Source: Planctomycetota bacterium (lineage in GTDB: Bacteria; Planctomycetota; UBA11346). From it: a stretch of DNA of 14,987 bases. Under the pieces are notes generated by a model. It was given only the letters and a program-made list of their open reading frames with translations, had not been told where the DNA came from and searched no databases. The DNA lies in NCBI GenBank assembly GCA_947470885.1, contig CANIXE010000014.1, positions 1 through 14,987 on the forward strand, in the 5' to 3' direction. Positions 1 to 7,891 of the stretch are shown here, piece after piece (the stretch's first letter is position 1; each line of letters starts with the position of its first letter). Made by a program: the position numbers and the translations under genes.

Positions 1-2
1 AT

Positions 3-2024
3 TTGTTGGGCTACACCCTCAATCGGATCACCCTGTTCGCGCTGATTTTCTCCATCGGCATCCTGGTGGATGACGCCATCGTAGTCGTCGAAAATATTTA
101 TCGCCGGGTCGGCCTGGCGGATTCCGCCGGAAAATCCCTGGCGACGATTTCGGTGGAGGCCGTGGCCGAAGTCGGCAATCCCACGATCCTGGCCACCATC
201 GCGGTGATCGCGGCGATCCTGCCCATGGCGATGGTGGGCGGGCTGATGGGCCCGTACATGCGCCCGATCCCCGTGGGCGCCAGCGCGGCCATGGTGTTCT
301 CGCTGCTGGTGGCGTTCATCGTCACCCCCTGGGCGGCGGTGCGGATCCTGAAACCCGCGGCCCATCACGATCAGCGGGAAGGCCGGGTCGCCCGGTTCTA
401 CCGTGGCCTGATGCACCGCCTGCTGGATTCGGCCTGGTGGCGCTGGGGCGTGCTGGGAACCGCCGCCACGGCCCTGGTGGCCGCGATGCTCTTGGTGCCC
501 GCCGGCCTGGTGGAAGTGAAGATGCTACCCTTCGACAACAAATCCGAATTCCAGGTGCTCCTGGCGATGCCCGAAGGCACGGCCCTGGAGCGCACTGCTG
601 GAGTGGCCCGGGATCTGGCCAACGCTCTGAAGGACGAACCCGAGGTGGCGAACTGCACGGTCTACGCCGGCACGGCAGCTCCGTTCAATTTCAACGGCCT
701 GGTCCGCCATTATTTCAATCGCCAGGGGGACCACCTGGCGGACCTCCAGGTGAACCTGGTGCCGGCCCACGACCGGGCCGCCCAGAGCCACGCCATCGCC
801 AAACGCCTGCGTCCCCGCCTGGCCGCCCTGGCCAGCGCCGCGGGTGGCCGGATCACCGTGGCGGAAGTGCCCCCCGGGCCGCCGGTGCTCCAGACGTTGG
901 TGACGGAAATCTACGGCCCCACCGTGGCGGACCGCCAGGCCCTGGCGGAAGCCGTGAAAGAGATCTACCGGACCACGCCCGGCGTGGTGGATCTGGACTG
1001 GTATAGCGAAGCTCCCCAGGAAAAGGTTCGCTTCGTCGTCGACCAGGAAAAGGCCGCGCTGGCGGGGATCTCCACCGCCGCGATCAACGACACTGTGGCC
1101 CTGGCCCTGGTGGGCAAGACCGTCGGACTGGCCCACCAGCCCCGGGAGCGGGAAGACCTGCCCATCGTCGTCGACCTGCCGGCCACGGGCCTGCACCAGC
1201 CCGAGGATGTGCTGACCCTGCGGGTCCGTGGGCCCGGCGGGGTGATCCCGCTGCGGGAACTGGGCCGGCTGGAGCGCACCGTGCAGGAGCCCAGCGTCCA
1301 CCATAAGAACCTCCTGCCGGTGACCTACGTGGTGGGCGACGTGGCCGGGGTGGTGGAAAGCCCGGCCTACGCGATTTTCGCGATGAACGCCGCCCTGGCC
1401 AAGCTGGAGGCCGGGAAATACGGCGGCAGCGTCGGCCCGGTCCGGGTGTTCAATGCCGTCCAGCCCGCCAATGGTCTGCAACCGGCCCTGAAGTGGGACG
1501 GGGAATGGCACATCACCCTGGAGGTGTTCACCGACATGGGCCTGGCCTTCGCCGGCTGCATCGTCCTGATCTACCTGCTAATGGTGGGTTGGTTCGGTTC
1601 GTTCATCACGCCGTTGGTGGTGATGGTGGTGATCCCATTCTCGCTGCTGGGCGTGCTGCCCGCCCATGCCCTGATGCCCACCGCCAGCGGCTGGGGTGCG
1701 TTCTTCACCGCGACCTCCATGATCGGGTTCATGGCCGGGGCGGGGATCGTGGTTCGCAATTCGGTGATCCTGGTGGATTTCATCGAGGCGGAAATCGCCG
1801 CCGGGCGCACCGTGGACGAAGCGGCCATCACCGCCGGCATCGTCCGCTTCCGGCCAATGCTGCTGACCGCCCTCGCGGTGGTGGCGGGGGCGGCAATCAT
1901 CCTCGCCGATCCGATTTTCCAGGGCCTGGCCCTGGCCCTGATGGCCGGCTCCCTCGCCAGCCTGCTCACCGCCCCGGTGCTGGTGCCGTTGCTGTACGTG
2001 CTCCAGCGCCGGTGGCTGGCCTGA
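3..2024 (+). CDS. RND-family efflux permease, C-terminal part (5' end outside window)
   Basis: Inner-membrane proton-driven efflux permease of the AcrB/HAE type, which normally works with a periplasmic adaptor and an outer-membrane channel. The frame is open to the window edge, so the TTG at base 3 is not a real start. About 673 residues remain of a family that usually has 1000-1060, so the first transmembrane helix and first porter half are missing. The fragment opens in TM4 with the relay motif GILVDDAIVVVENI (paired Asp at fragment residues 23-24). It continues through the large second periplasmic loop (about residues 170-500) and ends with the last helices. The TM10 motif reads GIVVRNSVILVDF, with Arg585 where AcrB has the relay Lys. 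Substrate cannot be read from the sequence. The next gene starts 35 bases downstream, but a shared operon is unproven. Confidence 0.9.
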   Translation: MLGYTLNRITLFALIFSIGILVDDAIVVVENIYRRVGLADSAGKSLATISVEAVAEVGNPTILATIAVIAAILPMAMVGGLMGPYMRPIPVGASAAMVFSLLVAFIVTPWAAVRILKPAAHHDQREGRVARFYRGLMHRLLDSAWWRWGVLGTAATALVAAMLLVPAGLVEVKMLPFDNKSEFQVLLAMPEGTALERTAGVARDLANALKDEPEVANCTVYAGTAAPFNFNGLVRHYFNRQGDHLADLQVNLVPAHDRAAQSHAIAKRLRPRLAALASAAGGRITVAEVPPGPPVLQTLVTEIYGPTVADRQALAEAVKEIYRTTPGVVDLDWYSEAPQEKVRFVVDQEKAALAGISTAAINDTVALALVGKTVGLAHQPREREDLPIVVDLPATGLHQPEDVLTLRVRGPGGVIPLRELGRLERTVQEPSVHHKNLLPVTYVVGDVAGVVESPAYAIFAMNAALAKLEAGKYGGSVGPVRVFNAVQPANGLQPALKWDGEWHITLEVFTDMGLAFAGCIVLIYLLMVGWFGSFITPLVVMVVIPFSLLGVLPAHALMPTASGWGAFFTATSMIGFMAGAGIVVRNSVILVDFIEAEIAAGRTVDEAAITAGIVRFRPMLLTALAVVAGAAIILADPIFQGLALALMAGSLASLLTAPVLVPLLYVLQRRWLA

Positions 2025-2059
2025 TTCCCGTCGTTCCCCGTTCCACCTAGGATTCGCCC

Positions 2060-3463
2060 ATGGATGATCTCGCCACGATGCTCGCCCGGGTGCAATTCGG
2101 CATTACTGCCGGATTTCATTATCTGTATCCACCGTTGTCCATCGGCCTGGGGATCTTCCTCGTGGTCATCGAGGGCATCTACCTGCGGACCAAGGATCCC
2201 TTGTGGCGCCAGGTGGCCCGCTTCTGGACCAAGGTCTTCGCCCTGACCTTCGCCATCGGGGTGGCCACCGGCCTGGTGATGGAATTTGAGTTCGGGACCA
2301 ACTGGGCGAAGTATTCCCGGTTCGTCGGCGACGTGTTCGGCTCGGCCCTGGCGGCGGAGGGCATCTTCGCCTTCTTCCTCGAATCCGGATTCCTTGCCCT
2401 GCTGCTGTTCGGCTGGGACAAGGTGGGGCCGAAGCTCCATTATTTCTCGACGATCATGGTTTGCGCCGGGGCCCATTTCAGCGCGGTGTGGATCGTCGTC
2501 GCCAATTCCTGGATGCACACCCCGGCGGGCTACCACGTGGTCCAGGGACCGAACGGCCTGCGGGCGGAAATCACCGACTTCTGGGCCTTGGTATTCAATC
2601 CCAGCAGCATGGATCGCCTGTCCCATGTCCTCATCGGCGCGTGGATGGCGGGGGCCTTCCTGGTGGTGTCCATCAGCGCCTGGTACCTGTTGAAGCAGCG
2701 GCATCAGGCCTTCGCCCGGGCCTCGATGAAGGTGGGCCTGGTCTTCGCCGTGGTCGCCTCGCTGCTGCAACTGGTCACCGGTCATGCCTCGGTGGTGGGG
2801 GTCGCCCAGAACCAGCCGGTGAAATTCGCGGCGATGGAGGGGCATTTCCCCGCCAGTGCCCGGGCGGATCTCACCCTGGTGGGCTGGGTCGATGAACTCC
2901 ACCAGTCCGTAAGTGGCCTGACCATTCCCGGAGGGACGTCGTTCCTGTTGAAGCAGGATTTCACGGCCCCCGTCCCAGGTTTGCTGGCGGTCCCCGCGAA
3001 TGAGCGCCCGCCGGTGCAGATCACCTTCCAGGCCTACCACGGGATGATCGCCATCGGCGTCGCCCTGATCGCCCTGTCGGTGTTCGCCGCCATCAGTTGG
3101 TGGACCGGCCGCCTGGAGCGCCAGCGCTGGCTGTTATGGGTCCTGGTGTTTGCGGTGCTGGGTCCCCAGTTCGGCAATCAGCTGGGTTGGCTGGCGGCGG
3201 AGATCGGTCGCCAGCCCTGGATCGTCCAGGGCCTGCTCAAGACCCGGGACGCCATCTCTCCGAATGTCAGCAGCGGCCAGATCATCATGAGCCTGATCCT
3301 GTTCACCTCGGTCTACCTCGTCCTGTTCGCCACCTTCCTGTACTTGTTGAATGACAAAATCGTCCACGGGCCGGATCCGGAGGACGCCCATGGTCCCCTG
3401 GCCAAGCTGCCCCAGAAAATCACTGATGCCTTGAGCGGCCATCGCGCCGATGGGGAGGCCTGA
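2060..3463 (+). CDS. cydA: cytochrome bd quinol oxidase subunit I
   Basis: Catalytic subunit of the cytochrome bd terminal oxidase: it oxidises quinol and reduces O2 to water at the cytoplasmic membrane. All expected ligands are visible. His20 (b595 ligand) lies in GITAGFHYLYPPLSIGL, Glu100 and Glu108 in LAAEGIFAFFLESGF, His189 (b558) in DRLSHVLIGAW, and Met329 in YHGMIAIG. The quinol-loop pair Lys255/Glu260 is in QPVKFAAME, and the signature GRQPW sits at 383-387. At 467 residues it is shorter than E. coli CydA (about 522), which fits the short Q-loop class. The ATG at 2060 is preceded by AGGA at a suitable distance. cydB follows 3 bases after the stop, so the two are certainly co-transcribed. 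Confidence 0.97.
   Translation: MDDLATMLARVQFGITAGFHYLYPPLSIGLGIFLVVIEGIYLRTKDPLWRQVARFWTKVFALTFAIGVATGLVMEFEFGTNWAKYSRFVGDVFGSALAAEGIFAFFLESGFLALLLFGWDKVGPKLHYFSTIMVCAGAHFSAVWIVVANSWMHTPAGYHVVQGPNGLRAEITDFWALVFNPSSMDRLSHVLIGAWMAGAFLVVSISAWYLLKQRHQAFARASMKVGLVFAVVASLLQLVTGHASVVGVAQNQPVKFAAMEGHFPASARADLTLVGWVDELHQSVSGLTIPGGTSFLLKQDFTAPVPGLLAVPANERPPVQITFQAYHGMIAIGVALIALSVFAAISWWTGRLERQRWLLWVLVFAVLGPQFGNQLGWLAAEIGRQPWIVQGLLKTRDAISPNVSSGQIIMSLILFTSVYLVLFATFLYLLNDKIVHGPDPEDAHGPLAKLPQKITDALSGHRADGEA
3452..3458 (+). promoter_or_regulatory. Shine-Dalgarno of cydB inside the cydA 3' end
   Basis: GGGGAGG lies 8 bases before the cydB ATG at 3467 and within the last codons of cydA. It fixes the cydB start and fits translational coupling of the two subunits. 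Confidence 0.7.
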
Positions 3464-3466
3464 GTC

Positions 3467-4483
3467 ATGGATCTCAACACCATCTGGTTCATCCTGGTCG
3501 CCGTGCTTCTGGCCGGCTACGCCATCCTCGACGGCTTCGACCTGGGCGTGGGCATCCTCCATCTGTTCATCCGGGGCGATGACGAGCGCCGTTTGTGCAT
3601 CAATGCCATCGGTCCGGTGTGGGACGGCAATGTGGTCTGGCTGGTAACCGGGGGCGGCGCGCTGTTCGCGGCCTTCCCGGAAGTCTATGCCAGCGCCTTC
3701 AGTGGCTTTTATACCGCCCTGACCCTGCTGTTGGTGACCATGATTTTCCGGGCCGTGGCCATCGAGTTCCGCAGCAAGCGGCCCTCCCATGCCTGGCGGC
3801 ACGGTTGGGACATCGCCTTCAGCGTCGGTTCGTTCGGCGCCGCGCTGCTCCTGGGGGTCGCCTTCGGCAACGTCGCCGCCGGCCTGCCCATGGACGCTGA
3901 ATTCAACATCACCGCTGGCCTGCTGGGCCTGCTGAATCCCTACGCCCTGCTGGTGGGGATCACCACGGTGGTGCTGTTCGCCATGCATGGGGCGATCTAC
4001 CTGGTGTTGAAGACCGAGGGCGAACTCCAGGCGCGGATCCGCACCTGGGTGAAACCCCTGATCTTCGCCTTCATCGCCTGCTACGTTCTGACCACCGGGG
4101 CGACCCTCCTCTGGCAGCCCCACCTGGCGGCCAACATGAAGGCCCAGCCTCTGTGGTTTGCGGTGCCCATTCTGACGGTGCTGGCGGTGGCCAACATCCC
4201 CCGGGAGATCCATCACGGCCGGGAATTCCTGGGCTTCCTCTCCAGCAGCGCGGCCATCGGCCTGCTGGTGACCCTGGTGGGCGTGGGGCTCTACCCCAAT
4301 CTGCTCCTGTCGAATCCCCAGCCGGAACACAGCCTGACGATCTTCAATTCGGCCTCATCGCCCAAGACCCTGAAGATCATGCTGATCATTGCCGCCATCG
4401 GCATCCCCCTGGTCCTCACCTACACCGCCGGGATCTACTGGATCTTCCGGGGCAAGGTGAAGCTGGACAAGGCGAGCTACTGA
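3467..4483 (+). CDS. cydB: cytochrome bd quinol oxidase subunit II
   Basis: Membrane partner of CydA in the bd oxidase; structurally related to subunit I and needed for oxidase assembly. The family motifs are plain: DGFDLGVG (22-29), GPVWDGNVVWL (49-59) and GGGALFAAFPEVYA (62-75), followed by about eight hydrophobic segments. The length of 338 residues is normal for the family. It begins 3 bases after the cydA stop, with its ribosome binding site inside cydA. No cydX-like tiny ORF (a short peptide starting MWYFAW or similar) was recognised in the 148 bases that follow. The next gene belongs to a toxin-antitoxin pair, so the oxidase operon appears to end here. Confidence 0.97.
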   Translation: MDLNTIWFILVAVLLAGYAILDGFDLGVGILHLFIRGDDERRLCINAIGPVWDGNVVWLVTGGGALFAAFPEVYASAFSGFYTALTLLLVTMIFRAVAIEFRSKRPSHAWRHGWDIAFSVGSFGAALLLGVAFGNVAAGLPMDAEFNITAGLLGLLNPYALLVGITTVVLFAMHGAIYLVLKTEGELQARIRTWVKPLIFAFIACYVLTTGATLLWQPHLAANMKAQPLWFAVPILTVLAVANIPREIHHGREFLGFLSSSAAIGLLVTLVGVGLYPNLLLSNPQPEHSLTIFNSASSPKTLKIMLIIAAIGIPLVLTYTAGIYWIFRGKVKLDKASY

Positions 4484-4569
4484 GGGGCGGTATCCTGACC
4501 GATGTGCTGGCTTTCGTCCCAGAGGGCCAGCAATCATCAGGACATCCATCGCGGTGAGGAGAGGAAGCT

Positions 4570-4589
4570 CTGGGGAGCATGGTCCCCAG
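4570..4589. repeat. hairpin between cydB and the toxin-antitoxin pair
   Basis: CTGGGGA (4570-4576) and TCCCCAG (4583-4589) form a perfect 7-base stem with a 6-base loop. There is no U-tract, so it is a weak terminator at best. It may stop cydB transcripts or act in the leader of the downstream pair. Confidence 0.45.
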
Positions 4590-4606
4590 CTGGCGATTCA
4601 CCTGGG

Positions 4607-4618
4607 CCCATCGATGGG
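4607..4618. promoter_or_regulatory. 12-base palindrome before the antitoxin, candidate operator
   Basis: CCCATCGATGGG is a perfect palindrome ending 13 bases before the antitoxin ATG at 4632. Toxin-antitoxin operons are commonly autoregulated through such sites, so it is a candidate operator. No binding evidence exists here. If translation began at the in-frame ATG at 4614, the palindrome would overlap the start. Confidence 0.35.
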
Positions 4619-4631
4619 TATTTTGTCGACC

Positions 4632-4877
4632 ATGAGCCAGATCACCGTTGATATTCCCGATGCGGCCATGGCTGGATTGTCACCCGTGGAGCTGGCCTGC
4701 GAGGTCAAGCTTGCGGCCGCGATCCACCTCTACGACCAGAAGCGGTTCACCCTCAGCCAGGCGGCGGCGTTTGCGGGAATCCTGCCGGTGGAATTCCGTC
4801 AGATCATGGGCTCGTATGGGATTTCCGAGTTCCAGATGACCAAGGAAGACCTGGCCAGAGAACTGGTCCATGGCTGA
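4632..4877 (+). CDS. UPF0175 family antitoxin
   Basis: Small 81-residue protein of the UPF0175 type. It starts with a beta-strand segment (SQITVDIPDAAM), followed by the conserved helical core: VELACEVKLAAAIHLYDQKR, then TLSQAAAFAGI and VEFRQIMGSYGI. These proteins are usually found immediately upstream of DUF3368 PIN-like genes and are regarded as the antitoxin. The core resembles a small DNA-binding fold, so autoregulation is plausible. The ATG at 4632 was chosen because the family begins at this strand; the frame stays open upstream to a GTG at 4554 and an ATG at 4614. No strong Shine-Dalgarno precedes any of them. Its stop overlaps the next start by 8 bases. Confidence 0.82.
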   Translation: MSQITVDIPDAAMAGLSPVELACEVKLAAAIHLYDQKRFTLSQAAAFAGILPVEFRQIMGSYGISEFQMTKEDLARELVHG

Positions 4878-5385
4878 GGTGGTGGTCTCGGACACGTCAC
4901 CGCTCCAGTACCTGCACCAAGTTGGCTGCCTGTCGTTGCTCCCGTCCTTGTTTGGCCGGGTTCTGATCCCGCCGGCGGTTGATCACGAGATCCAGGTTGG
5001 CATCGAACGGGGGAACGATCTCCCGGTTTTGGGTCTTTCCCCCTGGGTGGTGGTGGAGCCACCCCGGGAAATCCCCGCCTTCCCGGTTGAGCTTCAGATC
5101 TATCCGGGTGAACGGGAAGCCCTGGCGTTGGCCCTGGAACACGGGTGCCGGGTGCTGATGGATGACCGGGACGAGCGACGCGCCGCGGATGCCCTTGGGA
5201 TCGCGTACACCGGTACCCTTGGTGTCCTCATCAGCGCCAAACGTTCGGGGCTGGTCGAGGCGATAGCCCCGATCCTGGATCGATTGCTCGCCCGGGGCTA
5301 CCGTTTGTCGGATCAGGTTCGACGGGGGGCCTTGGAATTGGCTGGGGAAGCCCCCCCAGTGACTGATTGCTTCCAGGTGACCTGA
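4870..5385 (+). CDS. DUF3368 PIN-like toxin
   Basis: 171-residue protein with the DUF3368 (PIN-like nuclease) layout. The N-terminal strand VVVSDTSPLQYL carries Asp8. A central IPPAVDHEI segment contains Glu40, YPGEREALALALE gives acidic residues near 83, and VLMDDRDERRAADALGI gives Asp98, Asp99 and Asp101. TGTLGVLISAKRSGLV then follows, typical of the family. Such acidic clusters in PIN domains bind Mg/Mn for RNA cleavage. Toxicity and RNA target are inferred from the family only. The ATG overlaps the antitoxin's last codons by 8 bases, indicating translational coupling. The acidic residues look intact, so the pair may be functional. Confidence 0.85.
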   Translation: MAEVVVSDTSPLQYLHQVGCLSLLPSLFGRVLIPPAVDHEIQVGIERGNDLPVLGLSPWVVVEPPREIPAFPVELQIYPGEREALALALEHGCRVLMDDRDERRAADALGIAYTGTLGVLISAKRSGLVEAIAPILDRLLARGYRLSDQVRRGALELAGEAPPVTDCFQVT

Positions 5386-5472
5386 GATCGATAGTGAAGC
5401 TCACCCTGCTGATGGGCCGTTTCGTTGACGATTTTATGTGGATTAAATCTGCCGTTTCGTGGGTTGGCCTTC

Positions 5473-5583
5473 CCGGGAGCGCCGGCCTCCAGGCCGGTCT
5501 CGGTACCGCCCTCAGTCGACGACCGGTGCGGGTAGCCTAACGGGAATTTTTTTCGAGGCCCGCCTAGAGGCCAGCGCTCCCGG
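5473..5583. repeat. BIME-like inverted pair of GGGAGCGC-headed hairpins
   Basis: Two 30-base arms (5473-5502 and 5554-5583) are inverted copies matching at 26 of 30 positions. Each arm opens with CCGGGAGCGC, and the left arm then folds on itself as CCGGCCT-CC-AGGCCGG. The centre contains a run of seven T (5544-5552 region). The element begins 87 bases after the toxin stop and ends one base before the minus-strand rubrerythrin stop. It therefore fills the space between convergent genes and may act as a bidirectional terminator. The head-plus-hairpin form resembles REP elements mobilised by RAYT transposases; no RAYT gene is in the window. A related copy lies at 11938-12006. Confidence 0.65.
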
Positions 5584-5584
5584 A

Positions 5585-6160
5585 TCACCATTTTTCGGCG
5601 ACGACCTCGAAATGCTCCTGGGGATGGGCGCAGGCGGGGCAGGCCTTGGGGGCGTCCTCGCCCTCGTGGACGTAGCCGCAATTGCGGCACGCCCAGGTGG
5701 TCGGGGCGTCCTTGTGGAACACCTTGCCTTCTTGGACGTTCTTCAGCAGGGCCAGGTAGCGCTCCTCGTGGTGCTTCTCGGCGATGCTGACTTTTTCAAA
5801 AACGGCGGCAACGGCGGGGAAGCCTTCCTCCCGCGCCTTCTTCGCAAACGCCGGGTACAGGTCGGTCCATTCCTCGTGTTCGCCCCCGGCGGCGTGGGCC
5901 AGGTTCTCGGCGGTGGTGCCCACGGTGCCGGCGGGGAAGCAGGCGGTGATTTCCACATCGCCGCCTTCCAGGAATGAATAGAAGCGCTTGGCGTGCTCCT
6001 TTTCCTGGTTGGCGGTCTCCTCGAAGATCGCGGCGATCTGGACGAAGCCCTCCTTCCGGGCCTTGCCGGCGTAATAGGTGTAGCGGTTCCGGGCCTGGGA
6101 TTCGCCGGCGAAGGCGATGAGCAGGTTCTTCTCGGTCTGGGTGCCTTTGAGGGAGGGCAT
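5585..6160 (-). CDS. rbr: rubrerythrin
   Basis: Non-haem diiron peroxidase that reduces H2O2 using electrons from its own rubredoxin-like domain; cytoplasmic. It is 191 residues, the standard length. The ferritin-like four-helix domain (about 1-145) holds the iron ligands Glu20, Glu53 and His56 (EETANQEKEH), Glu94 and Glu97 (GGEHEEW), and Glu128 and His131. The C-terminal rubredoxin domain has Cys158-x2-Cys161 and Cys174-x2-Cys177. The start at 6160 was chosen because the family begins MxxLKGTxTEKNL; AGGA lies upstream at proper spacing. It is the last gene of the minus-strand cluster, 68 bases after the flavoprotein, with a hairpin in the gap. A physiological link to the flavoprotein as electron donor is possible but inferred. 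Confidence 0.96.
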   Translation of the reverse strand: MPSLKGTQTEKNLLIAFAGESQARNRYTYYAGKARKEGFVQIAAIFEETANQEKEHAKRFYSFLEGGDVEITACFPAGTVGTTAENLAHAAGGEHEEWTDLYPAFAKKAREEGFPAVAAVFEKVSIAEKHHEERYLALLKNVQEGKVFHKDAPTTWACRNCGYVHEGEDAPKACPACAHPQEHFEVVAEKW

Positions 6161-6184
6161 GGGCGATCCTGGGGTCTGGGTGGT

Positions 6185-6216
6185 GCCCCGGGATCCTAGA
6201 TCAGGAGATCCCGGGC
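6185..6216. repeat. intergenic hairpin between flavoprotein and rubrerythrin genes
   Basis: CCCGGGATC (6187-6195) pairs with GATCCCGGG (6207-6215) across an 11-base loop, and one more G-C pair extends it. It lies between two genes of one orientation and lacks a U-tract. It may stabilise or process the mRNA, or partly terminate, giving different levels of the two proteins. Confidence 0.45.
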
Positions 6217-6228
6217 AATAGCCCTGTA

Positions 6229-7875
6229 TCAGGACCGCTGCTTCCAGGTGCTCCAGCCCCCCGACAGGGTCCGTGCGTCTAGGCCGTGCTGGCGCAGCAG
6301 GCGCACCGCGTAATAGGCCCGCTGGCCGGCGGCGCACAGTACGTCGATGGGCCGGTTGGCGGGAAGTTCCCGCCAGCGGGTCCGCAGCTGGTGCAGGGGA
6401 ATGAGGATGGCCTCCGGGAGGGTGCCCTGGGCGGTCTCGCCGGGTTCCCGGACGTCCAGCACAGCGTGGCCATGAGTCCCCAGATGTTCCCAGGCGGCCA
6501 GGGGAGCATCGCCGCTGCGCTGGTTGCCGGCGATGAAGCCGGCGAGATTCACCGGGTCCTTGGCGGCGCCGAATTGCGGCGCGTAGCAAAGCTCGGCCTC
6601 CGCCAAGTCCTCCATCGTGCCCCCCAACTGGATCGCCATGGAGATGACATCGATACGTTTTTCCACGCCTTCCTCGCCGATGGCCTGGGCACCCAGGATC
6701 CGCCCGTCGCTGGGCCGGTAGAGGACTTTCAGGTGGATGGGTTTGGCCCCAGGGTAGTAGCCGACGTGGTGTCCAGGGTGGAGATAGACCTTGGCGTAGT
6801 CGGTGATCCTTGCCCGGAGCAGCAGCTTTTCGCTGGCCCCGGTGGCGGCGATGGTGAGCCCGAACGCGCCGCACACGCTGGTGGCCTGGACGCCCCGGAA
6901 GGTCGCTTCCCGCCCGGCGATGGCGTCTGCCGCCACCCGGCCCTGGCGGTTGGCCGGGCCGGCGAGGGGGATCACCAACTTCAGCCCGGTGACGATTTCG
7001 GTGGATTCCACCGCATCCCCCACGGCCCAGATCGCTGGATCGCTGGTGCGCATCCCGGCGTCCACGGCGATCCCGCCGCTGGTGCCCAGGATGAGGCCGG
7101 CGTCCTTCGCCAGGCCGGTTTCCGGGCGCACACCAATCGCCAGGATCACCAGGTCGGCCTGCAGTTCCGCGCCTTGTTCCGTGGTGGCCCGCAGCGTGCC
7201 ATCCCCGGCGTGGAAGGCGGTGATGGCATCCCCCAGGCGCACCGCGACCCCATGTTGTGTCAACCGGTCCCGCACCGGGGCGGCGACCTCGGGATCCAGG
7301 GGCGGCATGAGTTGGGCCGCCTTTTCCACCACGGTCACCGTCAGCCCGCGGTGGACCAGGTTTTCCGCCATCTCCAGACCGATGAAGCCGCCGCCGACGA
7401 TCAGTGCGGATTTCGCCTGGTGGTCGGTGATCCAGGCCCGGACCCGGCGGGAATCCGGGATGGTTCGCACCGAGAAAATCCCCGGCAGGTCGATCCCGGG
7501 GATGGGCGGACGGATGGCCGTCGCCCCGGGGGACAGGACCAGGGCGTCGTAGGGTTCCTCCTGGATCTCGCCGGTGGCCAGATTGCGCACCGTCAGCAGA
7601 TGGCGCTCCCGATCGATGGCCAGGGCCTTGTGGCCGGTCCGCACCTGGATGTTGAAGCGATCCCGGAACAACTCGGCGCTGGCCACCAGCAGCTTCCGTT
7701 CGTCGGTGATCACGTCCCCCACAAAATAGGGTAAGCCGCAATTGGCGAACGAGACGTAGGGACCCCGGTCGAAGATGATGATTTCCGCCTGTTCATCCAA
7801 ACGGCGCAGACGGGCGGCGCAGGATGCGCCCCCGGCCACGCCGCCGACGATGAGGACGCGCTTGGGACTGGGCAT
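6229..7875 (-). CDS. CoA-disulfide / NAD(P)H persulfide reductase with C-terminal rhodanese domain
   Basis: FAD-dependent pyridine nucleotide-disulfide oxidoreductase of the CoADR-RHD type, which reduces CoA disulfide, CoA persulfide or polysulfide with NAD(P)H. At 548 residues it matches this fused class. In order: FAD-binding VLIVGGVAGGASCAARL (7-23); the single active-site Cys46 in SFANCGLPYF; NAD-binding ALIVGGGFIGLEMAENL (157-173); the second FAD motif WAVGDAVE (283-290); and the class signature YAPQFGAAKDPVN (431-443). A rhodanese domain from about 455 has its sulfur-carrying Cys514 in LCAAGQRAYYAVR. The reading frame continues 42 codons upstream, but the start at 7875 is favoured because the FAD fold begins just after it. 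The upstream rhodanese gene ends 16 bases before. Exact substrate is inferred. Confidence 0.93.
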   Translation of the reverse strand: MPSPKRVLIVGGVAGGASCAARLRRLDEQAEIIIFDRGPYVSFANCGLPYFVGDVITDERKLLVASAELFRDRFNIQVRTGHKALAIDRERHLLTVRNLATGEIQEEPYDALVLSPGATAIRPPIPGIDLPGIFSVRTIPDSRRVRAWITDHQAKSALIVGGGFIGLEMAENLVHRGLTVTVVEKAAQLMPPLDPEVAAPVRDRLTQHGVAVRLGDAITAFHAGDGTLRATTEQGAELQADLVILAIGVRPETGLAKDAGLILGTSGGIAVDAGMRTSDPAIWAVGDAVESTEIVTGLKLVIPLAGPANRQGRVAADAIAGREATFRGVQATSVCGAFGLTIAATGASEKLLLRARITDYAKVYLHPGHHVGYYPGAKPIHLKVLYRPSDGRILGAQAIGEEGVEKRIDVISMAIQLGGTMEDLAEAELCYAPQFGAAKDPVNLAGFIAGNQRSGDAPLAAWEHLGTHGHAVLDVREPGETAQGTLPEAILIPLHQLRTRWRELPANRPIDVLCAAGQRAYYAVRLLRQHGLDARTLSGGWSTWKQRS

Positions 7876-7891
7876 GGGGATCTCCGGTTTT

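Noticed and set aside
1571..3040. Long minus-strand open frame opposite the RND and cydA genes
   Set aside because: It is an antisense shadow in GC-rich DNA; the product is low-complexity (His, Gly, Arg, Gln) and spans two real plus-strand genes.
6286..7734. Long plus-strand frame opposite the CoA-disulfide reductase
   Set aside because: Antisense shadow with no recognisable domain; the minus strand has clear FAD, NAD and rhodanese motifs.
5585..7741. 718-codon frame apparently joining rubrerythrin to upstream sequence
   Set aside because: The upstream part is out of frame with the real flavoprotein and is Arg/Gly/Pro-rich noise; rubrerythrin starts normally at 6160.
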